From assembly GCA_015698045.1 (NCBI GenBank), contig BLAL01000017.1:496001-560000 (forward strand): DNA of 64,000 nucleotides, written 5' to 3'. A program made the translations under genes and the position numbers. The DNA is from Rhizophagus clarus (Eukaryota > Glomeromycota > Glomeromycetes > Glomerales > Glomeraceae). Each line of letters begins with the position of its first letter. The stretch's first letter is position 1. Below the pieces are notes generated by a model, which was not told where the DNA came from, searched no databases, and worked only from the letters and a program-made list of their open reading frames with translations. Shown here piece after piece: positions 45,000-57,618 of the stretch.

Positions 45000-46659
45000 T
45001 TCTTATCGTAATAACCATCCAAATATTTGAAAAACTATTCATATAAAAAAGAAAAGAATAAAATAAATATTAGTACAGTATGATTATGTGATTTGCTCCC
45101 ACTTTAGACATTTTTTATATAAGAAAATAATGGTTATATAAATGAGTTTATAGTATATTGCTAGTAAAGTTAGAATTATATGATACTTTGAACTTATTAA
45201 ATATTTTGTATTAATATTTTTTTATTTTATTTTTATTAAAACAAAAGAATATATAATTAAAAGCTAAAAAAAAACTAATAAGATAAATTCAATACATATG
45301 CAATATGTGAGTGATGAGGCTTGATCAAATTAATACTAATTCAAAAGAATTAAGCTAAAAGTAATCATGAATCTCTTAGTCAAAATCATAAGTAAAAGCG
45401 ATTTGACTCTGCAAGATACAAAGTATAACTCTCACTATAGGACCTTAATAACTAACGATACCAAACCCATTTTACATTAATATTTTAGCCATTATATATT
45501 TGATTTTATAATTAGATTTGAAATATGGGAGGCAGTTAATAGAAAAGAGGGAAATCAAAAATTTTTACTAATTTTGGTTATTAAACTAATTTTGTGCACA
45601 TGACTGAGATCAGTAAAATGGTTTATTCAATTAAATTTTGACCAAAATTTGGATTTCCCCCTTTTTTACTGACCGCCTCCCATATAATAAAAAAATAAAT
45701 CTAATCCAGGCTGTTTTTTTTTATATAATTAAAAATTTATAAATTTTTCTATTTTTTTTCACAAAGCTTTATCAGAATACTTTGGCTTAAAAATTGCCTT
45801 TTTAACCTTTTTTTTAACAAATGCTTAAGATTTATTTTTATTATAATTATTTATATTGCTCCTTATATTATTTCTCTAAAATTAAAATAACTGCTGAAAT
45901 AAGACCTCAAAATACTTTTTTATTTTTGGTTTAGCATGACCAATCCTTTCAAAAAGTTGTAAAAAGTTACTCATGTTTTTACTTGTTTTTTTTAAGCTTT
46001 TACCAATATCAGGAATATTAGTTAATAACTTATTGATAAGTTTTTTTATCATACTTTAAACCTTCTTTTCAGTTCAAGAGTGTTTGATAAACGTGTGAAA
46101 ATAACCAAATCAAATCCTAATAGGATAATAGGATTTGACATTCTTAAGGTTGCATTGTGAAAACCTGTTGAAGTAATATATCTAATTATATATATGATAG
46201 GATTTAAGGTTTTGAAAATCCATTAAATCTAGTCTAAGATAAGTCATTTTTCATAAAAAAAAATTCCTCAAATGACTTATTATGTATGTTAATCATTATT
46301 TTAATTTTTCGTCTTTAATGTGCCAGTGATTGAAAACTAAAGTCTAATAATAAATTTTCGCGGATATTGCATTTACTGTGTCGCATTTCATGTGAATTAT
46401 ATTGCTAAAATAAAAGAGCAAAGTTTGTATAACGAATTTACTGTTTAAGGGTTTAGAATTAGACAATTTCGGCCAGAATTACATGTTAACATCTCTATTT
46501 ATCTAAAATCACGTGATATTATCGAACTATAACGAAATAGTAAAATGTGCAAAGACAATTAAATAAATATATCAAGTCTAAAATTAATTTATTTAAAATG
46601 AAAATTTTTTTTTTTTAATAAATATAAAATTTCTAATTAAAATAATAATTAACAGATAA
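45000..46659. other. AT-rich spacer with one MITE
   Basis: Contains the 163-bp inverted-repeat element at 45523-45685. On the minus strand near 45880-46045 a fragment reads LLTNIPDIGKSLKKTSKNMS then NFLQLFERIGHAKPK, probably transposon-derived. The right end is the 3' flank of the tryptophan gene. Confidence 0.5.
45523..45685. mobile_element. 163-bp MITE with about 34-bp terminal inverted repeats
   Basis: The left end ATATGGGAGGCAGTTAATAG continues AAAAGAGGGAAATC. The reverse complement of the right end reads ATATGGGAGGCGGTCAGTAA then AAAAGGGGGAAATC. About 29 of 34 positions match. A second inner pair follows (CTAATTTTGG and CCAAAATTTG). No target duplication beyond the palindromic ATAT. Confidence 0.8.
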
Positions 46660-49104
46660 TTATTGAGCTATTCCGGTTTCTTCTTCTTGATAATCATCAT
46701 CTTGTGAATCACCGGATTTTTCTTCACCATTTTCAATAATATTACCATTGCTCTCTAATCCATCATCAATTTCCTCTTCTTCATCATATACAACAGATTT
46801 AGCTCTTGTTATAAATTCTCTAATTTTATCCAAATCCTTTTCACCATTAGTTTCAACACCACTAGAAACATCAACCATCCAAGGTTTAACTTTCCTTGCG
46901 GCTTCTTCAACATTATCAGGTGTCAAACCACCTGCTAATATAATAGGAAAACTTCCTTTGCCACTTAATTTGTTCGAAACACTCCTCTTAATTTTCAATG
47001 CAATATCCCAATCAAATGTTTGTCCCTTTCCTCCAGAATTACTACCATCAGTCGATTTTGAATCCAATAAACATATTTCATTATATCCGGGTTGTGTAAA
47101 TAACGTTAGATTTGAAGAATTATTATCTATATGAAATGCTTTAACAACAGGGGTAGGAATGAATCTAGATAAATCCAATGGTTCATTCCCATGTAATTGA
47201 ACCAAATCTAATTTAAGAATATCAGTGATTTTTGTTATATAATCTAACGATTGATTTTGAAATACACCTAAAATCAAAGGTTTCTTGGAACGATTTATTC
47301 TTGTAGCATGTAATTGAAACCAATCGGGATGTTTTTGCGACGTCAAAATTCCATATGGTGTTTCCTCATCATCAAGTCCAGTTAACTCAGTTTTCTTTTC
47401 TGATTGCATTTCTCTAATAATACTAACGATTTCAATTGCCGTTTCCAATGAAACCTGTCTTTTAGATTTTGCAAATATAAGCCCAATAATATCGGTTCCT
47501 GCATCAGCAGCTGCTATAGCAGCTTCAATAGTTGAAATTCCACATATTTTAACTAAAGGACTTCTTGGTGTGCCAATTTTCAACGGTGCAGAATTTTTAT
47601 TATTTGCCACTTCATCTTCATTTAATTCAAGTAATTCTTTGACAAAAGCTCGTTTGTTTTCTGATCTCATTAATGCTTCACCAATTAAAAAAGCCTTAAC
47701 TCCTTGATCAAGATAACTAATTACGTCAGCGCGACCAGAAATTCCACTTAAAGCAGCTAATATAGCATTTTCAGGAACCATTTCAGCTAATCTGGAAGTA
47801 GTATTCATATCAACATCAAAAGTATGAAGATTGCGGTTATTAACTCCAATAACTTTTGCACCTATTTTTAGAGCTCTCGACATTTCTTCTTCATTATTAA
47901 CTTCCACCAAAGGTTCCATTCCAAGATCTTTGGAGAACTTATATAACTCTGAAAGTTTTTCATCTGATAAAATAGAAACTATGAGAAGAATCGTGTCAGC
48001 TCCATAAAGTCGAGATTCCATAATCTGATATGTATCCACAATAAAATCCTTTCTTAACACAGCAGGACGATTTGGAATTGTTGATAATGCATCACGAACT
48101 TGTCTCATATCATTTAAAGTACCTTTAAACCATTTAGATTCGGTTAAAACAGAAATAACCGAAGCACCAGCATTTGAATAAGTAAGGGCTTGCTTTACTG
48201 CATTGACTGATAAATCAATATTTCCTTTACTTGGTGAAGCTCTTTTAATTTCAGCGAAAATTGCAGGATATTTTGGTAAAGTTTGTTTTATCCTTGAAAC
48301 GAAATCGATAAGAGGAGGAGCTACATGAAGGGATAATAATATCTTTAGATCATGAGGTGAAGAACCTGGTTGTTTTTTTACCAATTCAATGTCATCCAAA
48401 CGTTGTTTATGAATCTTTTCAAGAATAGTTGGAACAGATTTTGATGAAACTGAAGTCTTTGCCAACGGTTGTTTAACTCCAGATTTAAGATTATCACACC
48501 AATTACCACCTTTAAGTTGTAAAAAATTCGATAAAATAATTTTTCCATGCTCAGAAAGAATACTTTCAGGATGAAATTGAACACCTTCAATTGTAAATTC
48601 ACGATGTCTTACACCCATGATGACACCAGATTCTGTCCAACTAGTAACTTCCAATTCATCAGGAACCGTATTTGGTTGACCAGATAGTGAGTGATATCTA
48701 GTAGCCATAATATCTTCTGGAACATTGCAATAACATCCTTTACCATCATGTAATATTTTACTAACTTTTCCATGTACAATTTCACCCGCATAACCAACTT
48801 TACCCCCATATACTTCAAAAATACATTGTTCCCCAAGACATACACCAAAAATTGGAATCTTTCCAGCAAAATGTAAGATAACATCATTAGAAATTCCTGA
48901 ATCTGTTGATGGTTTTCCTGGACCAGGTGAAATAATTATATTTTTTGGATCAAGTGAAATTATATAATCAAGAGTAGTTTTATCATTACGAAATACTTGA
49001 ACTTCTGCTCCAAGTTCTGATAAATATTGATAAATATTCCAAGTAAATGAATCATAATTATCAATTAATACTGTAATATTTGATGTTTCTGGTAATGGAG
49101 ACAT
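46660..49104 (-). CDS. TRP1: Trifunctional tryptophan enzyme: anthranilate synthase glutamine amidotransferase, IGP synthase and PRA isomerase
   Basis: One exon, 814 residues, starting at the ATG at 49104 (MSPLPETSNITVLIDNYDSF); the open frame extends further upstream but without an ATG. Domains in order: class I glutamine amidotransferase, about 10-200 (SPGPGKP, nucleophile Cys in GVCLGEQC, FHPES with the catalytic His/Glu); indole-3-glycerol-phosphate synthase, about 235-510 (FAEIKRASPSKG, LRKDFIVDTYQI, PLVEVNNEEE, IGVNNRNLHTFDVD, LSGISGRADV); phosphoribosylanthranilate isomerase, about 530-765 (VKICGIS with its Cys, CLLDSKSTDG with its Asp, ILAGGLTPDNVEEA, VDVSSGVETNGEKD). It supplies glutamine-derived ammonia to anthranilate synthase component I and carries out PRA to CdRP and CdRP to indole-glycerol phosphate. 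This fusion order is the usual fungal one. The C-terminus adds an acidic tail (EEEIDDGLES, DDDYQEEETG). All key residues seen are intact. Confidence 0.97.
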   Translation of the reverse strand: MSPLPETSNITVLIDNYDSFTWNIYQYLSELGAEVQVFRNDKTTLDYIISLDPKNIIISPGPGKPSTDSGISNDVILHFAGKIPIFGVCLGEQCIFEVYGGKVGYAGEIVHGKVSKILHDGKGCYCNVPEDIMATRYHSLSGQPNTVPDELEVTSWTESGVIMGVRHREFTIEGVQFHPESILSEHGKIILSNFLQLKGGNWCDNLKSGVKQPLAKTSVSSKSVPTILEKIHKQRLDDIELVKKQPGSSPHDLKILLSLHVAPPLIDFVSRIKQTLPKYPAIFAEIKRASPSKGNIDLSVNAVKQALTYSNAGASVISVLTESKWFKGTLNDMRQVRDALSTIPNRPAVLRKDFIVDTYQIMESRLYGADTILLIVSILSDEKLSELYKFSKDLGMEPLVEVNNEEEMSRALKIGAKVIGVNNRNLHTFDVDMNTTSRLAEMVPENAILAALSGISGRADVISYLDQGVKAFLIGEALMRSENKRAFVKELLELNEDEVANNKNSAPLKIGTPRSPLVKICGISTIEAAIAAADAGTDIIGLIFAKSKRQVSLETAIEIVSIIREMQSEKKTELTGLDDEETPYGILTSQKHPDWFQLHATRINRSKKPLILGVFQNQSLDYITKITDILKLDLVQLHGNEPLDLSRFIPTPVVKAFHIDNNSSNLTLFTQPGYNEICLLDSKSTDGSNSGGKGQTFDWDIALKIKRSVSNKLSGKGSFPIILAGGLTPDNVEEAARKVKPWMVDVSSGVETNGEKDLDKIREFITRAKSVVYDEEEEIDDGLESNGNIIENGEEKSGDSQDDDYQEEETGIAQ

Positions 49105-49418
49105 TGATAAAAAAGTTGTAACAAAAAAAAAAAAAAAAATTAAATTAAAAAAAAAAAAACGGATCAGTATGTACAACCAAATGCATATATATATTACACG
49201 CGTGTCATTATGAAGTCGCACAACGATGTCTTATTTTAAGTTTTAACGGGATTTTGAAAACACCAATTAAAATAGTTTAAATCCGTGTAACACGATTACT
49301 TGGATCTATTCAGTCAAGCTTGGCCAGTGTATGTATTACTAGAGTTAGTGGAAACTGGAAAGTATTAAGTTACGCGTATCACAAATAAAAAATTTTTTGT
49401 TTCATTAGAGATTGTTTA
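49105..49418. promoter_or_regulatory. Promoter region of the tryptophan gene
   Basis: 314 bp between the tryptophan gene start and the stop of the upstream wax-synthase-like gene, both on the minus strand. Long A runs at 49122-49138 and 49148-49160 lie just upstream of the ATG. I see no clear Gcn4-type TGACTC site, so no regulation is claimed. Confidence 0.4.
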
Positions 49419-50603
49419 TTATTTATTTATTATACGACGAATACAGTGAATATGGTTCAAACGTATGTATGGTTCAATGAACCAAGGTATAGTAAATATT
49501 AAAATAATATTCCAAATTAAAAAGGCTATTAATTTTTTATATATAATAAAATTTGATATTAAAAGTAAAATTATTTCCCATAATATTACCATTATACCCT
49601 GAAATACAAAAAAAGTGAAATGTTCACCAGTAATTTTACCAAATAATGAAATTATTATATATTCGTGAAGTATTCCACTAGATATAAAACTTCCCATTAA
49701 TCCCATTATATGACCTAATGTTTTATTATTATTGATAAATAATGAACTAATAGGTAAATATCCTATTTCAATAAAACATTCCCGTAACAATTGATGCCAT
49801 CTCCTTCCCCATAAATCTGATGGTGATGTAGAAAAGTAAGGTTGATTAAATAATGGTGGTGTATCAAATAATAAAGATATTAAATAATTTTTAATAATGC
49901 TAACTTTTGAATTAATTATGGAATCATTTGAAGGAAATTTGTTCTGTATAATCCATAATATTAAAGTGCCCATCACAAGAATTTTGTTAAATACATAATT
50001 CATATTATGAACAAGGAATCCTGCATATACGTAACAATAAAATAATGTATATGGATTAGTAATAAATGATTTTTTGTTTAATAGTAAATAATCAATTATT
50101 CGAAGTGGATATGGTCTATCAGGTATTATAGAAGGTGGAAATGTTACTAAAAAATAAGTAAATAATTCATGAAATATCATAATAATGTTTAATTTTAATA
50201 ATCTGTGAATTAGATAAGGTTTTAATTTTTGTTCGATATTATTTTTTGCTATGATCTTTAATTTTTTATTTGATAAATTATAATTCTTTCTCCAATAAAA
50301 TAATGTCCAATAGAATGGTGGTCGGTCTTTAATATTCTGTTTATATTTTTTAATCCAAATCAACATTTTATAAAAAATTCCAAATACTGTTACTGGTATT
50401 GGTAAATTATATGAACATGAAATTTGTCTTCCATATTTTAGCGGTATGAATATAAATATTAGTGATATTATTATTAATGTTATACAATGTATTCTTGCTA
50501 TTGGTGCTTTTAAAGTGATTCCTATGAATGTTAATGAACATATTGTTAATAAACTCACATATGATGAAAATGATATTTGTGTTGGAATTTCTAATGTAAA
50601 CAT
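49419..50603 (-). CDS. Wax-synthase-like membrane O-acyltransferase
   Basis: Single exon, 394 residues from the ATG at 50603. About eight to nine hydrophobic segments run from VSLLTICSLTFIGITL to IWNIILIFTIPWFI. The wax-synthase (PF13813-type) signature is present: FDTPPLFNQPYFSTSPSDLW, GRRWHQLLRECF (the conserved Trp-Gly-Arg-Arg-Trp-His), then SGILHEYIIIS, where His is the presumed catalytic residue of this MBOAT-like family. The N-terminal KDRPPFYWTLFYW is also typical. Likely an ER enzyme esterifying an alcohol or sterol-like acceptor from acyl-CoA; substrate not inferable. Such genes are fairly numerous in fungi. It is on the same strand as the tryptophan gene but shows no functional link. 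Confidence 0.85.
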   Translation of the reverse strand: MFTLEIPTQISFSSYVSLLTICSLTFIGITLKAPIARIHCITLIIISLIFIFIPLKYGRQISCSYNLPIPVTVFGIFYKMLIWIKKYKQNIKDRPPFYWTLFYWRKNYNLSNKKLKIIAKNNIEQKLKPYLIHRLLKLNIIMIFHELFTYFLVTFPPSIIPDRPYPLRIIDYLLLNKKSFITNPYTLFYCYVYAGFLVHNMNYVFNKILVMGTLILWIIQNKFPSNDSIINSKVSIIKNYLISLLFDTPPLFNQPYFSTSPSDLWGRRWHQLLRECFIEIGYLPISSLFINNNKTLGHIMGLMGSFISSGILHEYIIISLFGKITGEHFTFFVFQGIMVILWEIILLLISNFIIYKKLIAFLIWNIILIFTIPWFIEPYIRLNHIHCIRRIINK

Positions 50604-51201
50604 GGTTTTTTTTTTTTTTATGGAGGAAAAAATGAATTCTTGTAATTTTTATAATAATTATTATTTCTTTTTTTTTGCTATATTATTCATTTAGAGAATT
50701 TTTAATTATGTTGTTGTAGAATAGATTTTCTTCTACTGATTCGTAAAGTACATACATACATGTACATTTTTCATTTTATGAAAATCGTTAAAAACGATCC
50801 CGAATTTGTATTACAAATGAATTGTAAATAATCATATGAAATTATTATATTCTCCTTGTGTGTCGTTTTTATTTATACTTTGTTGTAAATCTCGTAAATC
50901 GTATCCTTTGTAAATGAATTTATTTAATAAAAAAAGGTATAACGATGACAAATATCTCTATTTTATTATTATTATAGTAACTCAAATAATATGATTTTCG
51001 TGCTCAATAAAAGTGTTGATCGTTTTAGTAGTAAAATCCTTGTATTAAATAGTTCAATAAGGAAGTATAAAATATTTTTAATAATATATACAATTTTAAT
51101 ATTTTAGTATAATAAAGTTAATTAATATATATATGATAATGTACAAAAAAAAAAAAAAAAAAAAAAATTCTATTTTACATTTTTTTTTTTTTTTTTTCAG
51201 A
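50604..51201. other. Intergenic spacer
   Basis: Promoter side of the wax-synthase-like gene and 3' flank of the WDR59-like gene. Poly-A/T runs at 51144-51168 and 51180-51198. Nothing else recognised. Confidence 0.5.
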
Positions 51202-54200
51202 TCAAAAACCACAATTTCGTATTTTACATTGACATCCACAACCTGTTGGACATTCATTATTCCCTTCAAACCATTCGTGAATATGTTTTGTATGTCCTCC
51301 ATGGAAACAAAACATACAGAAATTTGATAACCCTATTAATAAAAAAAAAAAAATATTATTATATGATATATTTAAACCGATATACAAATTTAAAAAAATA
51401 AAATACCTTTAACAATTCGATGACAAATAGAACATTTTATACCAGCTCTTCTATGATAATCATTTTCTTCTCTGTACTTTTTGCTAACGTGATTAATACA
51501 CAATTTAGCACCTTTTAGTTCGATCTCTGTGTTCTTTTTGCTACGACAATTAGCACAAGATTTAGCTCCCTTTAGTTCAGATTTACATTGCGAACAATAT
51601 ATATCAATTTCTAAATAAATAAATAAATAAATAAATAATAAAACATAACAACATAATAATGAAAGCAATAACTAATCACATTATGATACCTAAAGGCTCT
51701 TGTAATTCTCCGAGAGGGCTACCAACTGTTGTTTTTACAAATCTCATAAATTTTAAAAGTTCTGCCCTTGCTTCAAATAATCCCCAATGGTATAATAATT
51801 CTGCATAAGCAAGACGAAATTGATCATATCTAAGATTTGTTTCTATTTTATCATCTAATAAGCTAACTTGAACTGGCCTTTAATAAATTAAAAAATTATT
51901 AAGGTAATCAAAAAAAACAACTTCTAAGTCTCTAAATTAATTAAATTTCTTACCTCTTTTCATCATCAAATTCTTCCAATTCAAGTGTAAAAATTAAACC
52001 ACAAGACTTTTTGTCAGAAATCTCAACAGGTTTTTCATTTCCTGTCCATCCATCCAATTTATTGTTGGGACCACCCGTGGCTGGACTACCTTTCTTTGGA
52101 GTTCTTGGTGGTGATGCCGTAATATTCGAAGGAAACATGCTTGATTCTTTTGAAGTACCACCAAAAGTTGATCTTCTTTGATGGTGTGATGCATGAGGAA
52201 CCATAATACCGGACCCTTCCGATTGTCCATATGTATAACCGGATGGTGTCGGAGGAGTAATCCCATAAGGGGTTGCCCCATATCCGTTTGTAACATTTGT
52301 AACATAATTAAACATATCTGTATAAGAACTTTTTGATGAGTTAAATGATCCACCAAATGTTACCCCGGAAATTGAAGGAAAACCGTAATGATAAAGACTG
52401 TGTTTTTCTGGATAGCGATAATGATAATTGAAATAGTCCGTATTACTCGATATATTATTACCAGCTATTAATTCTGATGATGCCTAAATAAAAAAAAAAA
52501 CAATTTTATAACCCTTTTAATTGTAAGTAAAACAATATCTAAATAATGTAATACTAATGTAACACTTACTAAAGGTTGAAATGTTCTAGTATCCTTTCGA
52601 TGCGGAGGGAAAGGTTGTCTAAAAACGCACGACAGCATTGCTGCAGTTTGTATATCACCTACTGAAGAAAAATGATTAAGCCTATATTGCAGTAAATTTA
52701 GTAATGAGCTACATTATAGCACGTTCGTATTAAAATGATATATTTATATATAAAAAAAAATTCTTTAAACCTACAGATCTTTTACAAGACTTCTTCCAAA
52801 TGGATGGAATCCCAATTCAAAAAATCCATGAAATGCTTTACTCATAAATGAATCATATTCATTTCCAATTTCTCTCCTTTTATTTGTTAAAATAATCTCA
52901 TCACTAGATAAAGAATTTTTGAATTTAGTAGGGCTAAGAATTAAAGATGCAAGTACCCAGACTTGTTTCAGATCTGGTCGATTATTGTCCGCTGCTACTT
53001 GAGCATTATATTTGCAAATTTCAACTGGATCATCTCCATGAATACTAAAATTATATAAAGAAATAATGAGAATTTTTTGAAATTTATTATTTCAATAATA
53101 GTAGTATGTTACTAACATATATTCCTTTGCCAGTTTTTGACTAATTGGCATCCATTCCGAAAAATCGTAAATGTGAACAGCATATCTGTCCCATTTTGTT
53201 GATTGAAATAATGCAAGACTATTGGATGGATTAACATTATCTTGTAAATCATTCTAATAAATTGTTTGAATCGTTCAGTTTAAAAAAAAAAAAAAATAAA
53301 ATAAAAATGGACGATTGATTATAAGGATCATCGTAAATACCTTTAAATATGGATGAAAAGATAGTAAAACGTTGGAGTCATCATCTACTTCATTGTACGA
53401 ATCATCGTCATCTCCCCCATAACGTGTAATTGGTCTTGGCAATTGTGAAATCATTCTGTATTGTTCCCAAGAATCATATGACCTAGGATGGGTATATGTA
53501 TAGCTAGTTTTCTCGTTATTTCTAGTATTATTACTTGCATCTGGAGATCGTAAACTTGAAAAGAAACATACAAGTTTTCCTAAAATCGAAAAAAAAAATG
53601 GCTTAATTATAATAAAATCTATTAAATAAACCTTTTAGATATTAAATTACCTGAAGCACAAAATTTTGTCCCGCACAATTTTGGAAAAGGAACATTATAA
53701 TCTTCCTTATCTCCAAGGATATAATTCAAGCTTTTGTCATAAGATGTTCTTCTTGTAGCATTTATATAATTCTCATCATCCGAATCATCTTTTCCATAAC
53801 GCTCTTGACCATCTTCTTGAGTATGTTCTCCAAGTAAATAACGAATACAAGCTTCTAAACAAGGCCTATTTTGAGATACACATGAACGAGCTATATCCCT
53901 TAAAATGTTTAGCATACGGGTTCTGTTATAAATAGATATCATTCCAGTTTTTTGAATATCAAAAATCGGTGAAACCCTATTGGGATATTGTGGAGGAAAT
54001 TTTACATTAATACGTATGAAAGCATGTCTACTGCCGTGCAGACTTATTGTACAGTTTCTGCCTTGCATATCAAGCTATTAATAAAAATCTCTTTAGTTTT
54101 CAAATAATAATAATAATAAAAAGAAATAACTTGGACTAAATTACTTTTTCAATTTCAACATTGGAAAATTTTTTAGAGACAACAGCAATTTCCTCATGCA

Positions 54201-56432
54201 TATTTTCAGGAATATATTCAGTATTTCCGATCTCGCCGCTTGGTTTAACCATTCTTACGTTCTGCATCCACAATAAAGAACGTCGCAACATCCCAGCTGC
54301 TACCATATAACCTTTGATATTCCCCCCTCCAGCTGAAGCTCCAGAAGGGCGAAAAGGAATATTTGTATTTGCGCGACTTCCTGAAATAATACGAAGAGGG
54401 GGATAAGATGTTGATGTTGACAAAGTAGGAGAGATTGAATGATTATTCATTGGTGGATCACGAAATGTGAACGTCGATTTTCCGGTTTGCTTAATTTGAT
54501 CTGTTGGATTTATGGGTCTTCCTCTTTCATGTCCGATTGCCTTTAATATAATTTGGTTTTATAGTCAAAATTAATTAAAACATTTTATAATATAAATATT
54601 TAAAAAGTTACCTTCAATAATTCATCACTTATCGGCCAAAATCGCAAGGTTTTATCTTTTGACCATGTAATTAATTGAAATTCTCTATTATCTATATAAA
54701 GAGAAATAATCAATTAATAATTATTATTGAAAGATTTTTCTTTTTCTTTTTCTTTTTTTTTTTAAAAAAAAAGACATACCAATGGTTGGGTCCCCGTCAC
54801 TTTTAACTCTCCAAACAAATTCTTTAACTACATCCTTATGACCTTCAAAAGCATGTATACGAGTTTGAAGATTTTCTTTATTCCAAAGATATAAATTTTT
54901 TTCTGATCGTTGGGGCATGATTAGAATGCCATTGCCAACTGGCTAGTACAAATAAATTACAATTAGCCTTATGAAATACTCATTATAGGTAATTAAAGAA
55001 ATTAACTTACTGTATGCCTTGCACGCCAAACCGGAGAATTTGTATGTATAACACCCTGGCAGGCGTCAGGCTCTTGAATATTCCAGAACTACATATATAA
55101 ATATTAATATTAATATAAATATATATATAAATTAATACTATTTAAAATCCCAGACCATCACCGATATTCTTATTATTCGAATATAGCGAACTGACCTTCA
55201 CTGATTGATCCAGACTACAAGTAATTATATTATCAGCATTCGATCTACTCCAATCAATTCCGTAGATTTTTGTTGTATGCGCATTAATATTAGTTATAGG
55301 AAGCGATCCTTTCTTTTTAAACATGCATAAAAATAGACTTTAACATTCAAGCAATTTTTAAAAAAAATTATCCATAAAAAACTTTGAATCTTACTCTAGT
55401 ATCCCATATGTATAAGTCTTTACCGTGAGCAGATGCTAATATAAATTCATTCTTTTTATTAAACTTAACTTGTGTTGCACCCGCTTTACATATTTAAAAA
55501 GTATTAGTAATTATTAGTAATTATTACGATAAATTAAATATTGGAACGTACAAAAATTACCACTCACCTATCCAGGCACAGAATGACTTTGCCGGTTTTT
55601 TTGGTGTTTTTAAATCCCACAAGTGTACATAAGTGTCTACAGAACTTGTAGCTAACATATTTGGATTAAAAGGATGCCAATTAATATCACTTATAGCACG
55701 ATTATGAGCATGAAGAATATGCTCATGTTGAATGGCTGATGATAAGTTCCATATAAGTGCTTTTTGATTAGACTGTTATAATTAAATAATTATATAGTTG
55801 GAAATTAATATTTAGAAAGACTTGAAAATGATAATGATGCGAAGTACAAACAAACTTACTGTTGAAGCGACCCAAGTATCACGAGATGGATGGGGATTCC
55901 ATTGTACATCAGCAACTTCCCATTTAGTCAAATGATGAAGTTCTCGTGGAGGTTGCCATGGATTCTCAAGATCAATGATAGAAAGTCCTTTACGACTGAA
56001 ATGACAGACGTGAAATTTATAGAAGATTGAAATTTATATAATAAAAAAAATTGATCTATTATCTTTATTATCCTAAAATACATACGTCGCCAACACGATA
56101 TCACGACTTGATGGTGAAATGGACATACTACCTACAGGCTGACTTATGTCAATGACTAATTTACGATAAAATACCGAATCATGTCTTTCCGTTTCAGATG
56201 AAATATCGTTCGAAAATGTAATTTCAGGGATGGATTGTTTTGATGAGTTATAGTCAATGGAAGTTTCGATAGGTGGTGAAGGGGTAGCACTACGCAAAGA
56301 CATTTTTGGTATGTGAGGAAATGGAGAAACTGAACGTGAAGGACGTGATGGAATATTAATGGGACTTGAACCTTTCGGAGAAGAAGTGGAAGTAAAGGAA
56401 TTTTCCTTATGAAAATCTATTTCATCTTCCAT
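51202..56432 (-). CDS. WDR59/Sea3 (Mtc5)-type GATOR2 subunit
   Basis: About 19 exons from the ATG at 56432 to the TGA at 51202; roughly 1250 residues. N-terminal Ser/Pro-rich region (SPINIPSRPSRSVSPFPHIP); WD40 blades at about 110-420 (WEVADVQWNPHPSRDTWVAS, AISDINWHPFNPNMLATSSV, HLWDLKTPKKP, KIYGIDWSRSNADNIITCSL, LITWSKDKTLRFWPIS); an RWD domain (CTISLHGSRHAFIRINVKFP then PQYPNRVSPIFDI); an acidic/Ser-rich middle; and a C-terminal zinc module (CSICHRIVKGLSNFCMFCF, GGHTKHIHEWFEGNNECPTG, CGCQC). This WD40-RWD-zinc order is that of WDR59/Sea3, which with WDR24, Mios, Seh1 and Sec13 forms GATOR2 upstream of TORC1 on the vacuole. The zinc Cys/His residues appear complete. Exon borders at 52486-53050 are approximate. 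Poly-A-rich repeats (AAAT)n at 51617-51645 lie in an intron. Confidence 0.9.
51612..51646. repeat. (AAAT)n microsatellite in an intron
   Basis: About eight AAAT units within an intron near the 3' end of the WDR59-like gene. Confidence 0.85.
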
Positions 56433-57618
56433 AATCGCGTAGTATCTTAAGTTTTATCGAACAGAAATTATGATGATCAATAAACATTTAAGGTCACATG
56501 AAAGATCAGACACAAAAAAATGTAACATGATAAAGATAACGTGGTATCTTTCTTGTTTTGAAAGTATATATACTCACGAACTTCTACCCTTGTAACACTC
56601 GTGATGCAAATACACGATATATCCCTTGTGATATAAAATAATAATTGTTTGTACAAATAAGTACTGATTAAGGAGATGATGCATAGAAGTTAGTTGTACA
56701 AGCCGCTGCTTGGGAAATATACTATTTTACTCACGCTCACTTTATTTTACTCTTGCCGCAACAATACGTAACAAAAAGTTTCAGTCATCCGGGCATCCGG
56801 GTCCAATAAAACGCAAGAGACATGTTTAGTTACATTAGTTACACGTGTGATTTTGAATCTATTTATCTAATATCGTTAGTTTTTCAATTCAACTAAACGG
56901 ATTAATATAATAACTAGCCAATTCAAAATTTCAGCCTGCGTATCTTACATAAGATAAAATTTAACCAATTTCAAAAAGCCTGCATTAGACACGGAGTGAA
57001 AAGAACATCATCTCCGTAGAATTTTGTGCATCTTTTTTTGTTTTTCTGTGATACCGGGTTGACTTACTGAAGGGGTTGTAAGATATATGTCTCCGGAACT
57101 TTATTATTTAAATTTGACAGTTTGGAACCCAAATATTTGAATGAAAGTTCCAAATTCGTAACTTATTTACCTAAAATTATTCTAGCTTATTAAACTTTAA
57201 GCGTAATCTCTACCAACTAAAGAATTTCCTTTTTCGGAAACAAAACCATTTACGAGAATTTTTGACTAGATAGTTTATGTCATCGATATGATAGGATGAT
57301 CACTGCAGCAAAAAAAAAAGATGTAACAATAGAATATATTTTAACAATAATAATAATAGATTATATTCCCATATTCTTTGATAATTGATAACGGGTTCGG
57401 ATTTTTTACATAAACGTCCGACTCTATATATATATACTCATTATTAATACATTTTTTCTTCTTAAAAGTCGCATAGTTTTATGCGGTTTACTTTTTTTTT
57501 TTTACTTTTAATGAGAAAGATATTTTTTATATATAAACATTTGATTTTTTTTAGGATAAATAAAATTTCTTTATTCTTTTTTTTTTTTTTTTTTTTACTA
57601 ACGAGTTAATTTTTAGGA
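56433..57618. promoter_or_regulatory. Divergent promoter region between the WDR59-like and RNF213-like genes
   Basis: 1.19 kb between divergent start codons. It must contain both promoters. Seen: GC-richer patch at 56690-56830, TATATATATA at 57426-57435 and long T runs at 57490-57500 and 57578-57597, directly before the + start. The + 5' end may include a short intron (GTAAG-like sites not resolved). No conserved operator recognised. Confidence 0.45.

Noticed and set aside
49105..49221. N-terminal extension of the tryptophan gene (39 more codons)
   Set aside because: The extension has no ATG and encodes poly-Phe from A runs; the family begins close to MSPLPETSNITVLIDNYDSF.
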